The notes beneath the pieces are model-generated. The model was not told the origin of the DNA. It saw only the letters and a list, made by a program, of their open reading frames with translations, and searched no databases. DNA of 64,000 nt, from contig CAVQBL010000016.1 of the NCBI GenBank assembly GCA_963710715.1, positions 310,001 to 374,000 on the forward strand. Direction: 5' to 3'. The position numbers were made by a program, and so were the translations under genes. This document shows, in pieces, positions 37,366 through 46,292 of this stretch; the stretch's first letter is position 1; each line of letters begins with the position of its first letter. The DNA comes from CAVQBL01 sp963710715. GTDB taxonomy: Bacteria; Pseudomonadota; Gammaproteobacteria; DSM-16500.

Positions 37366-37822
37366 GTGAGAACAGTTGAAACGACATTACGTGATCGCAT
37401 TGGCATCCTTGGTGAATTCCATGGGCTATGAATTTGTAGGTTGCGAGTTAATGCGACAAGGGAGAGGGTCTTTGCTACGAATTTATATTGATAGCGAAGA
37501 AGGCATTACACTAGATGATTGCTCCAAAGTGAGCCGTCAAATCAGTGCTATGTTAGATGTAGAAGATCCAATACAAGGATCGTATACATTAGAAGTTTCT
37601 TCTCCTGGTCTTGATAGACCATTATTTGAGATTGCGCACTACCAAAAATATGTTGGCAGTCGGGTTAAAATTCGAGTGCATATCCCGATTAATAACCAAC
37701 GCAATTTTGTGGGGTTGTTGCTACGAGTAGAAGAGACGAATGTTCATCTCTTAGTTGATCAAACAGAAGTTATATTATCTTTTTCCGATATTGAAAAGGC
37801 AAAATTGATTATGGATAAGTGA
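37366..37822 (+). CDS. rimP: Ribosome maturation factor RimP, probable frameshift near the N-terminus
   Basis: RimP assists 30S subunit maturation. From about 37404 the frame is a good match: LVNSMGYEFVGCEL, then LLRIYIDSEEGITLDDC and LEVSSPGLDRPLF. An open frame starts only at TTG 37376 and its first residues do not fit the family. The neighbouring frame from GTG 37366 reads VRTVETTLRDRI, a typical RimP start; removing one G at 37402-37403 joins the two as DRIASLVNSMGYE and gives 151 residues, the family's usual length. The downstream body is certain, the start is inference. nusA follows ten bases later. Confidence 0.82.
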
Positions 37823-37832
37823 GGTTAATGCT

Positions 37833-39345
37833 ATGAACAAAGAAATTTTGCTAGTGGTTGAAGCAGTATCCAATGAAAAAGGCGTTGAAAATGATGTTAT
37901 TTTCCAAGCAATCGAAGCGGCTTTGGAAATGGCAACTAAAAAACGTGCGGGCGAAGACATCGATGTTAAAGTAACCATTAATAGAAAGACTGGTGATTAC
38001 ACCACTCTACGCCGTTGGCGAGTGATTGAAGATGACAAAGAATGGGAAGAAGAAGGTGATGAAGGCGTAGCTTATTTTACACTCACTGAAGCGCATAAAC
38101 GGAATCCTAAAATTCAAGTGGGTGAGTATATTGAAGAACCCATGGAATCCGTTGAATTTGGGCGTATTGCAGCACAAAAAGCGAAACAAGTCATTGTACA
38201 AAAAGTTCTTGAAGCGGAACGAGCGCAAGTTGCTAATACTTACAAAGAAGCGTTTGGGCACATTAGTGACTGGCGTTGCTAAAAAAGTCATTCGCGATTA
38301 TATTTTATTGGATTTAGGTAATAATGCAGAAGCCATTTTGCCACGTCCAGAAATGATTCCACACGAAGCAATGCGTAACGGCGATCGCGTGCGCGCTTAT
38401 TTATATGAAATTCGCAGTGATGTGAAAGGTCCACAAATGTCAGTCAGTCGTACGCGACCTGAAATGCTAATTGAATTATTCAAAATTGAAGTTCCTGAAA
38501 TTGGCGAAGAGTTGATTGAAATTAAAGGTGCTGCAAGAGATCCAGGATCACGCGCAAAGATTGCAGTTAAAACCAATGATGGACGTATTGATCCAATTGG
38601 AGCTTGTGTCGGTATGCGAGGATCACGTGTTCAAGCTGTTTCAAGCGAATTAGGTGGCGAGCGAATTGATATTGTGCTTTGGGATGATAATCCTGCGCAA
38701 TTGGTTATTAATGCAATGGCACCTGCTGAAGTAGCATCGATTATTGTAGATGAAGATAGCCACACGATGGATATTGCTGTCAAAGAAGAACAACTCTCGC
38801 AAGCGATTGGTCGTGGTGGACAAAATGTTCGTCTTGCGAGTGAATTGACGGGTTGGACGCTTAATGTCATGACGGAAGCACAAGTCAAAGCGAAAACAAC
38901 GGCAGAAGCTGAAAATGTTGCACAGTTATTCAAAGACAAGCTGGGTGTGGATGAGGATATTGCGAATGTATTGGTTGAAGAAGGATTTTCTTCGTTAGAA
39001 GAAATTGCGTATGTTCCTATTCAAGAAATGGAAGAAATTGAAGGCTTTGATGAAGAATTAGTAGAAGCGCTACGTGAACGTGCAAAAGGTGCTTTGTTGA
39101 CGAAAGCAATTGCCGAAGAGCAAGAGCTAGAAAAAGAGCCGGCCCAAGATTTATTGGAAATGGAAGGCATGGAAAAGAATTTGGCTTACTTGCTTGCGCG
39201 CAATGGAATTATTACACGAGAAGATTTGGCAGAACAGTCTGTTGATGACTTGCTTGATCTGGGAGAAATTGACCAGCAAACCGCTGCTAAATTGATTATG
39301 ACAGCTCGCCAACCATGGTTTGATAATACAGACCAGGCTAAATAA
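37833..39345 (+). CDS. nusA: Transcription termination/antitermination factor NusA, one frameshift in the assembly
   Basis: NusA binds RNA polymerase and modulates pausing, termination and antitermination. The N-terminal domain lies in the frame from 37833; the S1, two KH and C-terminal acidic-repeat domains lie in the frame that ends at 39345. Removing one A from the AAAGAA at 38244-38249 gives YKERLGTLVTGVAKKV, the expected S1-domain entry, and a 503-residue protein of normal size. KH motifs IGACVGMRGSRVQAV and SQAIGRGGQNVRLAS are intact. NusA is essential, so the shift is most likely a sequence error. The gene belongs to the rimP-nusA-infB-rbfA-truB operon. Confidence 0.92.
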
Positions 39346-39368
39346 AGTGAGCAAGGGGAAAAAATATC

Positions 39369-41945
39369 ATGGTGAACGATACATCGACTGCGCCAAACAA
39401 AAAGCAGCCAGCCAAAAAAGCCAAGAAAACCGGCGTATCCGTAAAGCAATTAGCTACGGATATTGGAGTTTCTGTTGAGCGCTTATTGTTACAATTCAAA
39501 GATGCAGCAATCGAAATTGCTGGTGAAGATGATATTGTCTCCGATGCGGAAAAACAGGAATTACTGGGCTATCTAAAAAAACATCACGGCGTGAAAAAAG
39601 ATGCTGCGCCAGAAAAAATTATTTTACGCCGCGCAAAAACCAGCGAAATCAAAGTTTCCGGTTCGCAAGGAGCAGGAAAAACGATTAGTGTGCAAGTACG
39701 CAAAAAACGTACTTACATCAAACGATCTGATGAACAACCCAAATCCGAGATTGCTCCAGAGCAACCTCTCGAAGCAGTCGCTCTGCCTACAGTAGAACAG
39801 CCAGAAGTGGGTCAAGTAGCACAACAAGCCGTTGTTGCAGAAACGGTTGCTATTCCTGAAGCAGAAGTCGTTGAGGCTGTGCCTGCCAAAGAAAAACCGG
39901 CAGCCAAAGAAGAAAAAGCAAAGCCCGAAGGTAAACGCAAAGAAAAACGTCATCAAGATTTACAAGCAGAAAGCGAAGAAGCAGAACGACCCAAGAAGAA
40001 AAAGAAAAATCGAGGGGGTCGAGAAGATGACACCGCGTATGACAGTGTCATTGGAAAAAAAGGTGGACGTCTTGATCTGATTTTAGGTGAAGATGCAGAA
40101 GAAATTCTTGCACAACGACGCAGAAAATTTGGCAAAGGACGCAAGCAACAAGTTCAAGTGCAAGCTTTTACTAAACCAACTGCGCCTGTGGTACGCGAAG
40201 TTAATATTCCTGAAACGATTACCGTTGCTGATCTCGCACAGAAAATGTCAGTGAAAGCGGCCGAAGTCATCAAGACGATGATGAAGATGGGCGCCATTGT
40301 CACCATTAACCAAGTGATAGACCAAGAAACGGCAATGTTGGTCGTTGAAGAAATGGGACACAAAGGAAAACCAATTAGCGCCTATGCGTTAGAAGAAGCA
40401 CTGAGTAAAGAAACAGAAATTCATGGTGAGAAATTACCGCGCGCCCCAGTTGTTACCATTATGGGACATGTGGATCATGGTAAAACATCGTTATTAGATT
40501 ATATTCGTCGCACTAAAGTAACAGCGGATGAAGCCGGTGGGATTACGCAACATATTGGTGCTTATCATGTTGAAACACCTAAAGGTGTTATTACATTTTT
40601 AGATACGCCCGGTCATGCCGCATTTACTGCGATGCGTGCGCGCGGTGCAAAATTAACGGATATTGTTATTCTTGTTGTAGCAGCAGATGATGGCGCGATG
40701 CCACAAACCGTTGAAGCTATTAATCATGCTAAAGCAGCCAATGTGCCAATGATCGTGGCGCTGAATAAAATTGATAAGCACGAAGCCGATCCTGATCGTG
40801 TGAAAAATGAATTAACACAACATGGTCTTATTCCAGAAGAATGGGGCGGTGAAACCATGTTTATTCCTATTTCAGCAAAAACGGGTCAGGGGATTGATAA
40901 ATTATTAGATTCTATTCTCGTTCAAGCGGAAGTTTTAGAATTAACCGCTGTCGTGGACAGTTCAGCGCGTGGTGTTGTAATTGAATCCCGCTTAGATAAA
41001 GGTCGTGGTGCAGTTGCAACGGTGTTAGTACAGCAAGGAACATTGCACAAAGGTGATTTAGTGTTAGCTGGATTTGAATACGGCCGTATGCGTGCTTTAT
41101 TTGATGAAACAGGTAAGCAAATTGAAAGTGCAGGTCCTTCTATTCCAGTTGAAATTCTCGGTCTTTCTGGCACACCCAATGCAGGTGATGAATTTGTTAT
41201 CGTAGAAGATGAGAGACGTGCGCGCGAAGTTTCCTCATTCCGCCAAGGAAAATTCCGTGAAATTAAATTAGCCCGCCAAAATGCGGCTAAACTTGAAAAT
41301 ATCATGCAACGCATGGGCGATGAAAAAACCGAACGTACATTGAATATCGTGTTGAAAACGGATGTGCAAGGTTCTGCAGAAGCACTTTCACAAGCATTAA
41401 TGGATATCTCTGCACCACAAGTGAACGTAAAAATTATTTCCAGCGGTGTGGGTGGGATTAATGAGTCAGATGTAAATCTCGCTCTGGCTTCTGATGCCAT
41501 CATTATTGGTTTTAACGTGCGTGCGAATACAGAAGCGCGTAAGCTGATTGAAACCGAAGGTGTCGATCTGCATTATCACAGCATTATTTATGATGTTATT
41601 AATGAAGTGAAACGTGCTGTCAGTGGCTTTATGGCACCTGAGATTCAAGAAAAAATTGTTGGTCTTGCAGAAGTGCGTGATGTATTCCGTTCATCCAAAA
41701 TAGGCGCGATTGCGGGTTGCATGGTATTAGAAGGCATTGTGAAGCGTAATAATCCAATTCGTGTATTGCGCGATAATGTGGTTATCTTTGAAGGTGTATT
41801 GGAATCTCTGCGTCGCTTTAAAGATGATATCAGCGAAGTGCGCGCGGGCATGGAGTGTGGTATCGGTGTGAAAAGTTATAACGATATCAAACCAGGCGAT
41901 CACATTGAAGTTTTCGAAAAAATTGAGATTAAACGAGCACTCTAA
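39369..41945 (+). CDS. infB: Translation initiation factor IF-2
   Basis: IF-2 brings initiator tRNA to the 30S subunit and promotes subunit joining. The 858-residue protein has an N-terminal IF2_N domain, a long charged Lys/Glu/Ala-rich linker (about residues 110-230), a second IF2_N domain, and the G domain with GHVDHGKTSLLDYIR, DTPGHAAF and NKID. Domains II to IV run to the C-terminus. The length is normal for gammaproteobacteria. The stop overlaps the rbfA start as TAATG, supporting translational coupling. Confidence 0.97.
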   Translation: MVNDTSTAPNKKQPAKKAKKTGVSVKQLATDIGVSVERLLLQFKDAAIEIAGEDDIVSDAEKQELLGYLKKHHGVKKDAAPEKIILRRAKTSEIKVSGSQGAGKTISVQVRKKRTYIKRSDEQPKSEIAPEQPLEAVALPTVEQPEVGQVAQQAVVAETVAIPEAEVVEAVPAKEKPAAKEEKAKPEGKRKEKRHQDLQAESEEAERPKKKKKNRGGREDDTAYDSVIGKKGGRLDLILGEDAEEILAQRRRKFGKGRKQQVQVQAFTKPTAPVVREVNIPETITVADLAQKMSVKAAEVIKTMMKMGAIVTINQVIDQETAMLVVEEMGHKGKPISAYALEEALSKETEIHGEKLPRAPVVTIMGHVDHGKTSLLDYIRRTKVTADEAGGITQHIGAYHVETPKGVITFLDTPGHAAFTAMRARGAKLTDIVILVVAADDGAMPQTVEAINHAKAANVPMIVALNKIDKHEADPDRVKNELTQHGLIPEEWGGETMFIPISAKTGQGIDKLLDSILVQAEVLELTAVVDSSARGVVIESRLDKGRGAVATVLVQQGTLHKGDLVLAGFEYGRMRALFDETGKQIESAGPSIPVEILGLSGTPNAGDEFVIVEDERRAREVSSFRQGKFREIKLARQNAAKLENIMQRMGDEKTERTLNIVLKTDVQGSAEALSQALMDISAPQVNVKIISSGVGGINESDVNLALASDAIIIGFNVRANTEARKLIETEGVDLHYHSIIYDVINEVKRAVSGFMAPEIQEKIVGLAEVRDVFRSSKIGAIAGCMVLEGIVKRNNPIRVLRDNVVIFEGVLESLRRFKDDISEVRAGMECGIGVKSYNDIKPGDHIEVFEKIEIKRAL

Positions 41946-42301
41946 TGGCGAAAAAAGGTTCTGGTCGTCTGCAGCGTGTCGGTCATTTAATTCAGACAAC
42001 ACTTGCCGAAATTATACAACGAGAAGTGCAAGATCCTCGTTTTAATCGCGCGACGATAACGCATGTAGATGTCTCGCCCGATCTTGCTAACGCAAAAGTT
42101 TTTATTAGCGTGTGGGATGATGACAAAGTGGATGAGACAGTGGCAGCACTGAATCATGCTAGCAAATATTTACGTTATACATTGGCACAAGCAATTGATT
42201 TGCGTGTTATTCCGCAATTACGATTTATTTACGATGACTCAACCGCGCGCGGAAGTCGTATTTCTTCTTTGATTAACCAAGCTTTGAAAGAAAAGAAATG
42301 A
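41945..42301 (+). CDS. rbfA: 30S ribosome-binding factor RbfA
   Basis: RbfA is a KH-fold assembly factor for the 30S subunit, important in the cold. The 118-residue protein has the family motifs RVGHLIQTTLAEIIQREVQD near the N-terminus, VFISVWDD in the middle and IPQLRFIYDDSTARGSRI near the end. It overlaps infB upstream and truB downstream (ATGA). Confidence 0.95.
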   Translation: MAKKGSGRLQRVGHLIQTTLAEIIQREVQDPRFNRATITHVDVSPDLANAKVFISVWDDDKVDETVAALNHASKYLRYTLAQAIDLRVIPQLRFIYDDSTARGSRISSLINQALKEKK

Positions 42302-43209
42302 CTAATAAAAAATTAACTAAAAATATCAACGGTATTCTTTTACTCAATAAACCACTCAACCTAACGTCAAATGCAGCATTGCAACGCATTAAAAGATTAT
42401 TTGGCGCAAAAAAAGCAGGACATACTGGAAGTTTAGATCCACTGGCAACAGGAATGCTACCGATTTGTTTTGGCGAAGCTACTAAGATTTCACAGTTTTT
42501 ACTGGATTCTGATAAATATTATCGTGTCACCGTAAAATTAGGTATACGGACAACGACAGGTGATGCGGAAGGTGAAATTATAGCAACTCAATCTGTTGAT
42601 GTGCCACAAACACGACTAGAAACCGTGTTGCAAAAATTTACTGGTGCAATAGAACAAATTCCGCCTATGTATTCTGCGGTTAAACATCAAGGGCAACCAC
42701 TGTATAAATTAGCACGACGTGGAATAGAAGTAGAACGTAAACCACGTGTTGTGCAAATACATACATTGCAATTAAAAGAATTTTCTGCTGATACATTTAT
42801 TATAGATGTGCATTGCAGCAAAGGTACTTATATCCGTACTTTAGCCGATGATATTGGACAAGTGCTCTGTTGTGGCGCTTATGTGATTGGATTACATCGC
42901 TTAGCTGTTGCACCCTATGAGCAAACAAAAATGTATGCAATGGATGCGCTAGAAGAAATATGCGCGCAGCAAGGTGTTGCAGCGCTGCAAAATTATTTAT
43001 TACCGCTAGATACTTCTCTGCAAGCATTTCCAATCGTAAAGCTTTCTCCAACTACGGTTTTTTATATCCGCACTGGGCAGCCTGTGATAGTTCCACATTT
43101 GCCGACGGAAGGTTTTGTACGTCTTTATTCAGGCGAGCAATTTATGGGAGTGGGTGAAATTCTGGATGATGGCCGTGTTGCGCCGCGTAGGTTGTTTAAT
43201 TTAGCGTAA
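42298..43209 (+). CDS. truB: tRNA pseudouridine-55 synthase TruB
   Basis: TruB makes pseudouridine 55 in the T loop of tRNA. The catalytic Asp lies in GHTGSLDPLATGMLPICFG (about residues 40-58). Other motifs are YRVTVKLGIRTTTGD, PPMYSAVKHQGQPLY and CSKGTYIRTLADDIG. The C-terminal PUA-like domain is present; 303 residues is normal. In relatives rpsO follows at once; here about 13 kb of accessory DNA intervenes. Confidence 0.96.
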   Translation: MTNKKLTKNINGILLLNKPLNLTSNAALQRIKRLFGAKKAGHTGSLDPLATGMLPICFGEATKISQFLLDSDKYYRVTVKLGIRTTTGDAEGEIIATQSVDVPQTRLETVLQKFTGAIEQIPPMYSAVKHQGQPLYKLARRGIEVERKPRVVQIHTLQLKEFSADTFIIDVHCSKGTYIRTLADDIGQVLCCGAYVIGLHRLAVAPYEQTKMYAMDALEEICAQQGVAALQNYLLPLDTSLQAFPIVKLSPTTVFYIRTGQPVIVPHLPTEGFVRLYSGEQFMGVGEILDDGRVAPRRLFNLA

Positions 43210-43303
43210 AGTCTTTTGCCCCCCATTCGAATTTTCTAGCGCCTGCACTAAAAATCCATCAAGCAAGCCTCATATCATTGATTTTTAAACAATAAAACAC
43301 TTT

Positions 43304-43337
43304 GCATATAAATACACACTAATGTGTATTTATATGC
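43304..43337. promoter_or_regulatory. Perfect palindrome upstream of hicA, probable HicB operator
   Basis: GCATATAAATACACA and TGTGTATTTATATGC are exact inverted repeats separated by CTAA. TATACT at 43338-43343 next to it would serve as a -10 box, so binding here would block the promoter. HicB carries a ribbon-helix-helix domain that normally autoregulates its operon through such a site. Confidence 0.75.
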
Positions 43338-43359
43338 TATACTAACGGGAAATTAATAC

Positions 43360-43545
43360 ATGACTAAATATGAGTTAGAAAGAATTCTTAAAAAGCATGG
43401 ATTTGAAAAACGTTCTGGCGGTAAACATGATGTTTGGATAAAAAAAGGATCTCCGCCTATTCCGGTTCCTCGTCACAAAGGTGACATTCCTAGAGGGACG
43501 CTGAAAAATATATTAAAAGCCGCTGGCTTGGAGAAAAAATCATGA
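43360..43545 (+). CDS. hicA: HicA-type mRNA interferase toxin
   Basis: HicA is a small dsRBD-fold ribonuclease that cleaves mRNA when free of its antitoxin. The 61-residue protein has the catalytic His motif SGGKHDVWIKKG (about residues 19-30) and the conserved IPVPRHKGDIPRGTLKNILK. It overlaps hicB by four bases (ATGA). It is the first gene of the accessory island after truB and has its own operator-promoter. Confidence 0.92.
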   Translation: MTKYELERILKKHGFEKRSGGKHDVWIKKGSPPIPVPRHKGDIPRGTLKNILKAAGLEKKS

Positions 43546-43931
43546 AACACTATTATGCACTTTTTAAAAAAACGGCTGAAGCTGTTGAAGTTGAATTTCC
43601 AGATCTTAAAGGCTGTGTTACGTTTGGAAAAGATTGGGAAGAAGCATTGGAAAATGCTGGGGATGTGCTAGCTGCTTGGTTGGTGAATGCTGAGCCGCAA
43701 TTTATTAAAGAACCCTCTAAACATCATGAATTAGAGTCTTTGTCAGGAGAGTTGGTGCCTATTTTAGTAGATGAAAATATTATGACTTCATATCGTAAAT
43801 TAAAACGATTTAATGTCATATTTCCAGTAGATGTGCTAAAACGAATTGATAAATTTCGCAAGAAAAACGGTTTAAAACGCTCTACTTTTTTACAAAGAGC
43901 GGCTGAAGAGTATTTGCAACAGCATGCATAA
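43542..43931 (+). CDS. hicB: HicB-type antitoxin
   Basis: HicB neutralises HicA. The 129-residue protein has the N-terminal partial RNase-H fold (AVEVEFPDLKGCVTFGKDWEEAL) and a C-terminal ribbon-helix-helix segment (RFNVIFPVDVLKRIDKF, then STFLQRAAEEYLQQ) for DNA binding. A fragment of a second, diverged hicB C-terminus occurs at 50156-50206. Confidence 0.92.
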   Translation: MKHYYALFKKTAEAVEVEFPDLKGCVTFGKDWEEALENAGDVLAAWLVNAEPQFIKEPSKHHELESLSGELVPILVDENIMTSYRKLKRFNVIFPVDVLKRIDKFRKKNGLKRSTFLQRAAEEYLQQHA

Positions 43932-44026
43932 AGTTATCTGATGTTTTATCCCCCCCAAATCAACCATTAAGCAGAAAGTACAGCGTCCGTCATCTGCTAA
44001 AATCCGATGGTAGATCCCTTATCTTC

Positions 44027-44716
44027 TTAACGCATGTAAAATCCATTTGGCCCTGGGTTATAAACATTATAATCCGGGTTATCCGGTTTAGCAGGTTTAT
44101 CCGGGTCCGGTTTGTCCGGGGTAACAGATTGCGAAGGAATATTAATATTGTTATGAAAAAATGCCTGATAGCTTCTATCATTGCGGTAATTGTATTGTGA
44201 TCCATCAATCGATATTTTATGTTTATTTTGATTTTTATTTATTTTTTCTCGATATAATCTTTCAACGATAGGTTCCGTCTTCCCAATAACACGCAATTCT
44301 TTACATAAATTAAGCATATTAATCAAAGAAACCAAATCTAAAAATATTGAAATGGATAGCCAATTATCCTCCTGTGTCTTGACTTGAGCAGCAGGAGGAG
44401 CTGCAAAACGAAGGGGAACTCGTTGAAATAACTTGAAAACAGAGGGTGGTAAACTTGTCTTTGCTGCTTTGACTGGATCAGCAGGAGGAACTGCAAAATG
44501 AAGAGGATGAAATAACTTGAAAACAGAAGGTGGTAAATTTGTCCTTGCTTTATCAGCAGGAGGAACTGCAAAATAATGAGGAACTTCTTGTTTGAATAGT
44601 TCGGAAAAGGAAGGAAATTGTAAATTTATCCTTTCTAAATTAAAGGCTATGTCACCAGAACCTTCATTATTTATTCCTTTTGTTTCAATATTTTGTGTTG
44701 CGCGGGGAGAACCCAT
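44027..44716 (-). CDS. Hypothetical protein with tandem FAVPPAD repeats
   Basis: I do not recognise this 229-residue protein. It contains three imperfect repeats of about 28 residues around residues 45-135, each with F-A-V/A-P-P-A and two with LPPSVFKLF. The middle looks helical and the end is a Pro/Asp-rich tail (PDKPDPDKPAKPDNPDYN). There is no signal peptide. A strong AGGAGG site lies seven bases before the ATG at 44716. The repeat unit and Pro-rich tail suggest a protein-protein interaction or secreted role, unproven. Confidence 0.6.
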   Translation of the reverse strand: MGSPRATQNIETKGINNEGSGDIAFNLERINLQFPSFSELFKQEVPHYFAVPPADKARTNLPPSVFKLFHPLHFAVPPADPVKAAKTSLPPSVFKLFQRVPLRFAAPPAAQVKTQEDNWLSISIFLDLVSLINMLNLCKELRVIGKTEPIVERLYREKINKNQNKHKISIDGSQYNYRNDRSYQAFFHNNINIPSQSVTPDKPDPDKPAKPDNPDYNVYNPGPNGFYMR

Positions 44717-45049
44717 TTTTTAACCTCCTATCGTTTAACCCTAACTTCACCAGTTGAACTGCCGAATGTAGGATAATTAATTTTTTTATTAATATGTGCT
44801 ATTGTACTGTTATCGGAGCGAAAAAAACACCCGTAAAATTTACTCTAGTCCAACATCTTAATGTATAGAATTGATTAGCATGGGGAGAGGGTTTATCAAG
44901 AAACATAGTGCTTTTGATATACCAGTGAAGAACTGTTAGATCAACGCTTTCAACAATGGTGTAAGCTTAATAAGCCCAGGAGAGCATTTGTAGCAACATG
45001 CATAAAATCAACATTTGCCTTTTTACATCTCCAACTATTTTTTTTCTAC
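44717..45049. other. Intergenic region, nothing recognised
   Basis: This gap of about 330 bases lies upstream of the repeat protein and downstream of protease copy A. I find no ORF with a ribosome site, tRNA or terminator. The last 50 bases before the protease stop resemble the same stretch after copy B (about 50410-50463), so part of it belongs to the protease duplication. Confidence 0.4.
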
Positions 45050-45997
45050 TTAAGGATTATTTTTAATTGTCGTTTTAATAAAATTAAGCATATCCTTGTT
45101 CGTCAAATTGGCGTATACGCCGGGTACTCCGTCAAAATAGCCTTTTTTATAAGCTGTATAAGTCAAGGGAATAATTCCCCAGGATACTACGCCAATTTGC
45201 ACAAAATAAGTATTCTCATTCGTCTGATTGATAAGTAATAAAGGTCCGCCACTATCACCATGGCATGGGGTTGTTCCATTGGAGGACATTGTGCCAAGCA
45301 TGGTTGTGCGATTGTAAGTAATTTCTAAGTCGCTGGGCGCGAGTATCGGTAGAATAAGATCAGTATATTTCTTAATAAAATCTTCCATTGTTGTATCTGA
45401 CTGAATTATTTCATTCCCGTAATGCAAATATTTGTCCGATATAATCCTAAAATCACACTCTTCACTGTTAGGACTTGTGCTGCACTCAGGGGACCATTTG
45501 ATATCTTGCCAACCATAACCGACCGCCATTGTGAGTTGAGATCCAGATTTTAAATTGGGAAAGGCGTCGGCAAATTGAGGTAACTCTACAGGTGTTACCC
45601 CTGCAGGTTCGTTCAGTTTTAATAAAGCAATATCTTGTTGTATTGTGGGGTCAACTTTACTGGTGTAAGTAAAGATTTTTTTGACAGAGATAACTTTTTT
45701 AGCGAGAGGTTTGTTTCCTGCAAGATAGCCAGTACCAACAACTATTTCTTCTGGGTTAATAAAAGAAGGATTATCATCCTCATCATAATCAAAAACACAA
45801 TGAGATGCAGTTAATACCCAAGTATCAGCAATAACAGATCCTGTGCAGAAAGGTTCATCACCTTCAGCGCCATAAATTGCAACCACAAAGGGGAATTGTT
45901 GGTCATTTGTGACAGTGTCACCATGGTAAATTTGTAGTGCAGCAAAGGCAGGTGATAAGTATCCTAAAGTAAGTAGCAATATGATGCGGGCTATCAA
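45050..45997 (-). CDS. Secreted trypsin-like serine protease, copy A
   Basis: The 315-residue protein has a signal peptide (MIARIILLLTLGYLSPAFA, then cleavage) and an S1 protease domain. The triad is complete: His66 in TASHC, Asp122 in QQDIALLKL and Ser249 in CHGDSGGPLL. Cys51/Cys67 would form the usual His-loop disulfide. The substrate pocket is hard to read because the C-terminal part is unusual for trypsins. The start is TTG with GGGAG eight bases upstream. It differs from copy B at only five residues, including Thr10, Ala220 and Asn versus Asp near the end. Export to the periplasm or beyond is supported; the target is unknown. Confidence 0.85.
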   Translation of the reverse strand: MIARIILLLTLGYLSPAFAALQIYHGDTVTNDQQFPFVVAIYGAEGDEPFCTGSVIADTWVLTASHCVFDYDEDDNPSFINPEEIVVGTGYLAGNKPLAKKVISVKKIFTYTSKVDPTIQQDIALLKLNEPAGVTPVELPQFADAFPNLKSGSQLTMAVGYGWQDIKWSPECSTSPNSEECDFRIISDKYLHYGNEIIQSDTTMEDFIKKYTDLILPILAPSDLEITYNRTTMLGTMSSNGTTPCHGDSGGPLLLINQTNENTYFVQIGVVSWGIIPLTYTAYKKGYFDGVPGVYANLTNKDMLNFIKTTIKNNP

Positions 45998-46035
45998 GGT
46001 GGCGTCTCCCTAAATTTTTTTATATTATCCTAAAT

Positions 46036-46065
46036 AATTTTTATGTGTTGCAACACATAAAAATT
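46036..46065. repeat. Perfect 30-bp palindrome at the left end of the mobile element
   Basis: AATTTTTATGTGTTG is followed directly by its exact reverse complement. It overlaps the outer end of the left terminal inverted repeat by two bases, and its arm CAACACATAA also occurs inside the right terminal repeat. It could be a recombinase site or a terminator-like structure. Confidence 0.85.
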
Positions 46066-46148
46066 ATTGTGGTTTGTAAGTTATTATGTGCAGTAGACAA
46101 AAAAACTCTCTATTTTACAGCCCCCTAATCAAAAATTACTGCACATAA
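46064..46148. repeat. Left terminal inverted repeat
   Basis: It pairs with 50068-50152. The outer 27 bases and inner 22 bases match almost perfectly; the middle 20 or so diverge. Confidence 0.88.
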
Positions 46149-46162
46149 TACTCTAGTGCGTA

Positions 46163-46196
46163 CTGCACGCTTCATTTCAAAATTTGCTTTGGCGTA
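46163..46196 (-). pseudogene. Tyrosine recombinase catalytic-box fragment
   Basis: These 34 bases match 48022-48055, the 3' part of the intact recombinase gene, with three mismatches. Read on the minus strand they encode YAKANFEMKRA, the catalytic-tyrosine box (YARANLEMKRA in the intact gene). It is the tail of a lost recombinase copy and now flanks the ankyrin gene. Confidence 0.8.
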
Positions 46197-46292
46197 GTGA
46201 TTACGGGTAGCTTACATGGCCACTATTGTGGTCAGTAAGTTTTCAAACAGAGCTGAGCTAAACTTCTAAAATATTTAAAACTATAGTGCGCC

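Noticed and set aside
37376..37403. TTG 37376 as the true rimP start
   Set aside because: The first residues in that frame do not fit RimP, whereas the adjacent frame from GTG 37366 does and restores normal length after removal of one G.
46036..46065. Plain rho-independent terminator for protease copy A
   Set aside because: The palindrome lies upstream of the gene, its stem has no loop and is AT-rich, and no T-run typical of a terminator follows on the relevant strand.
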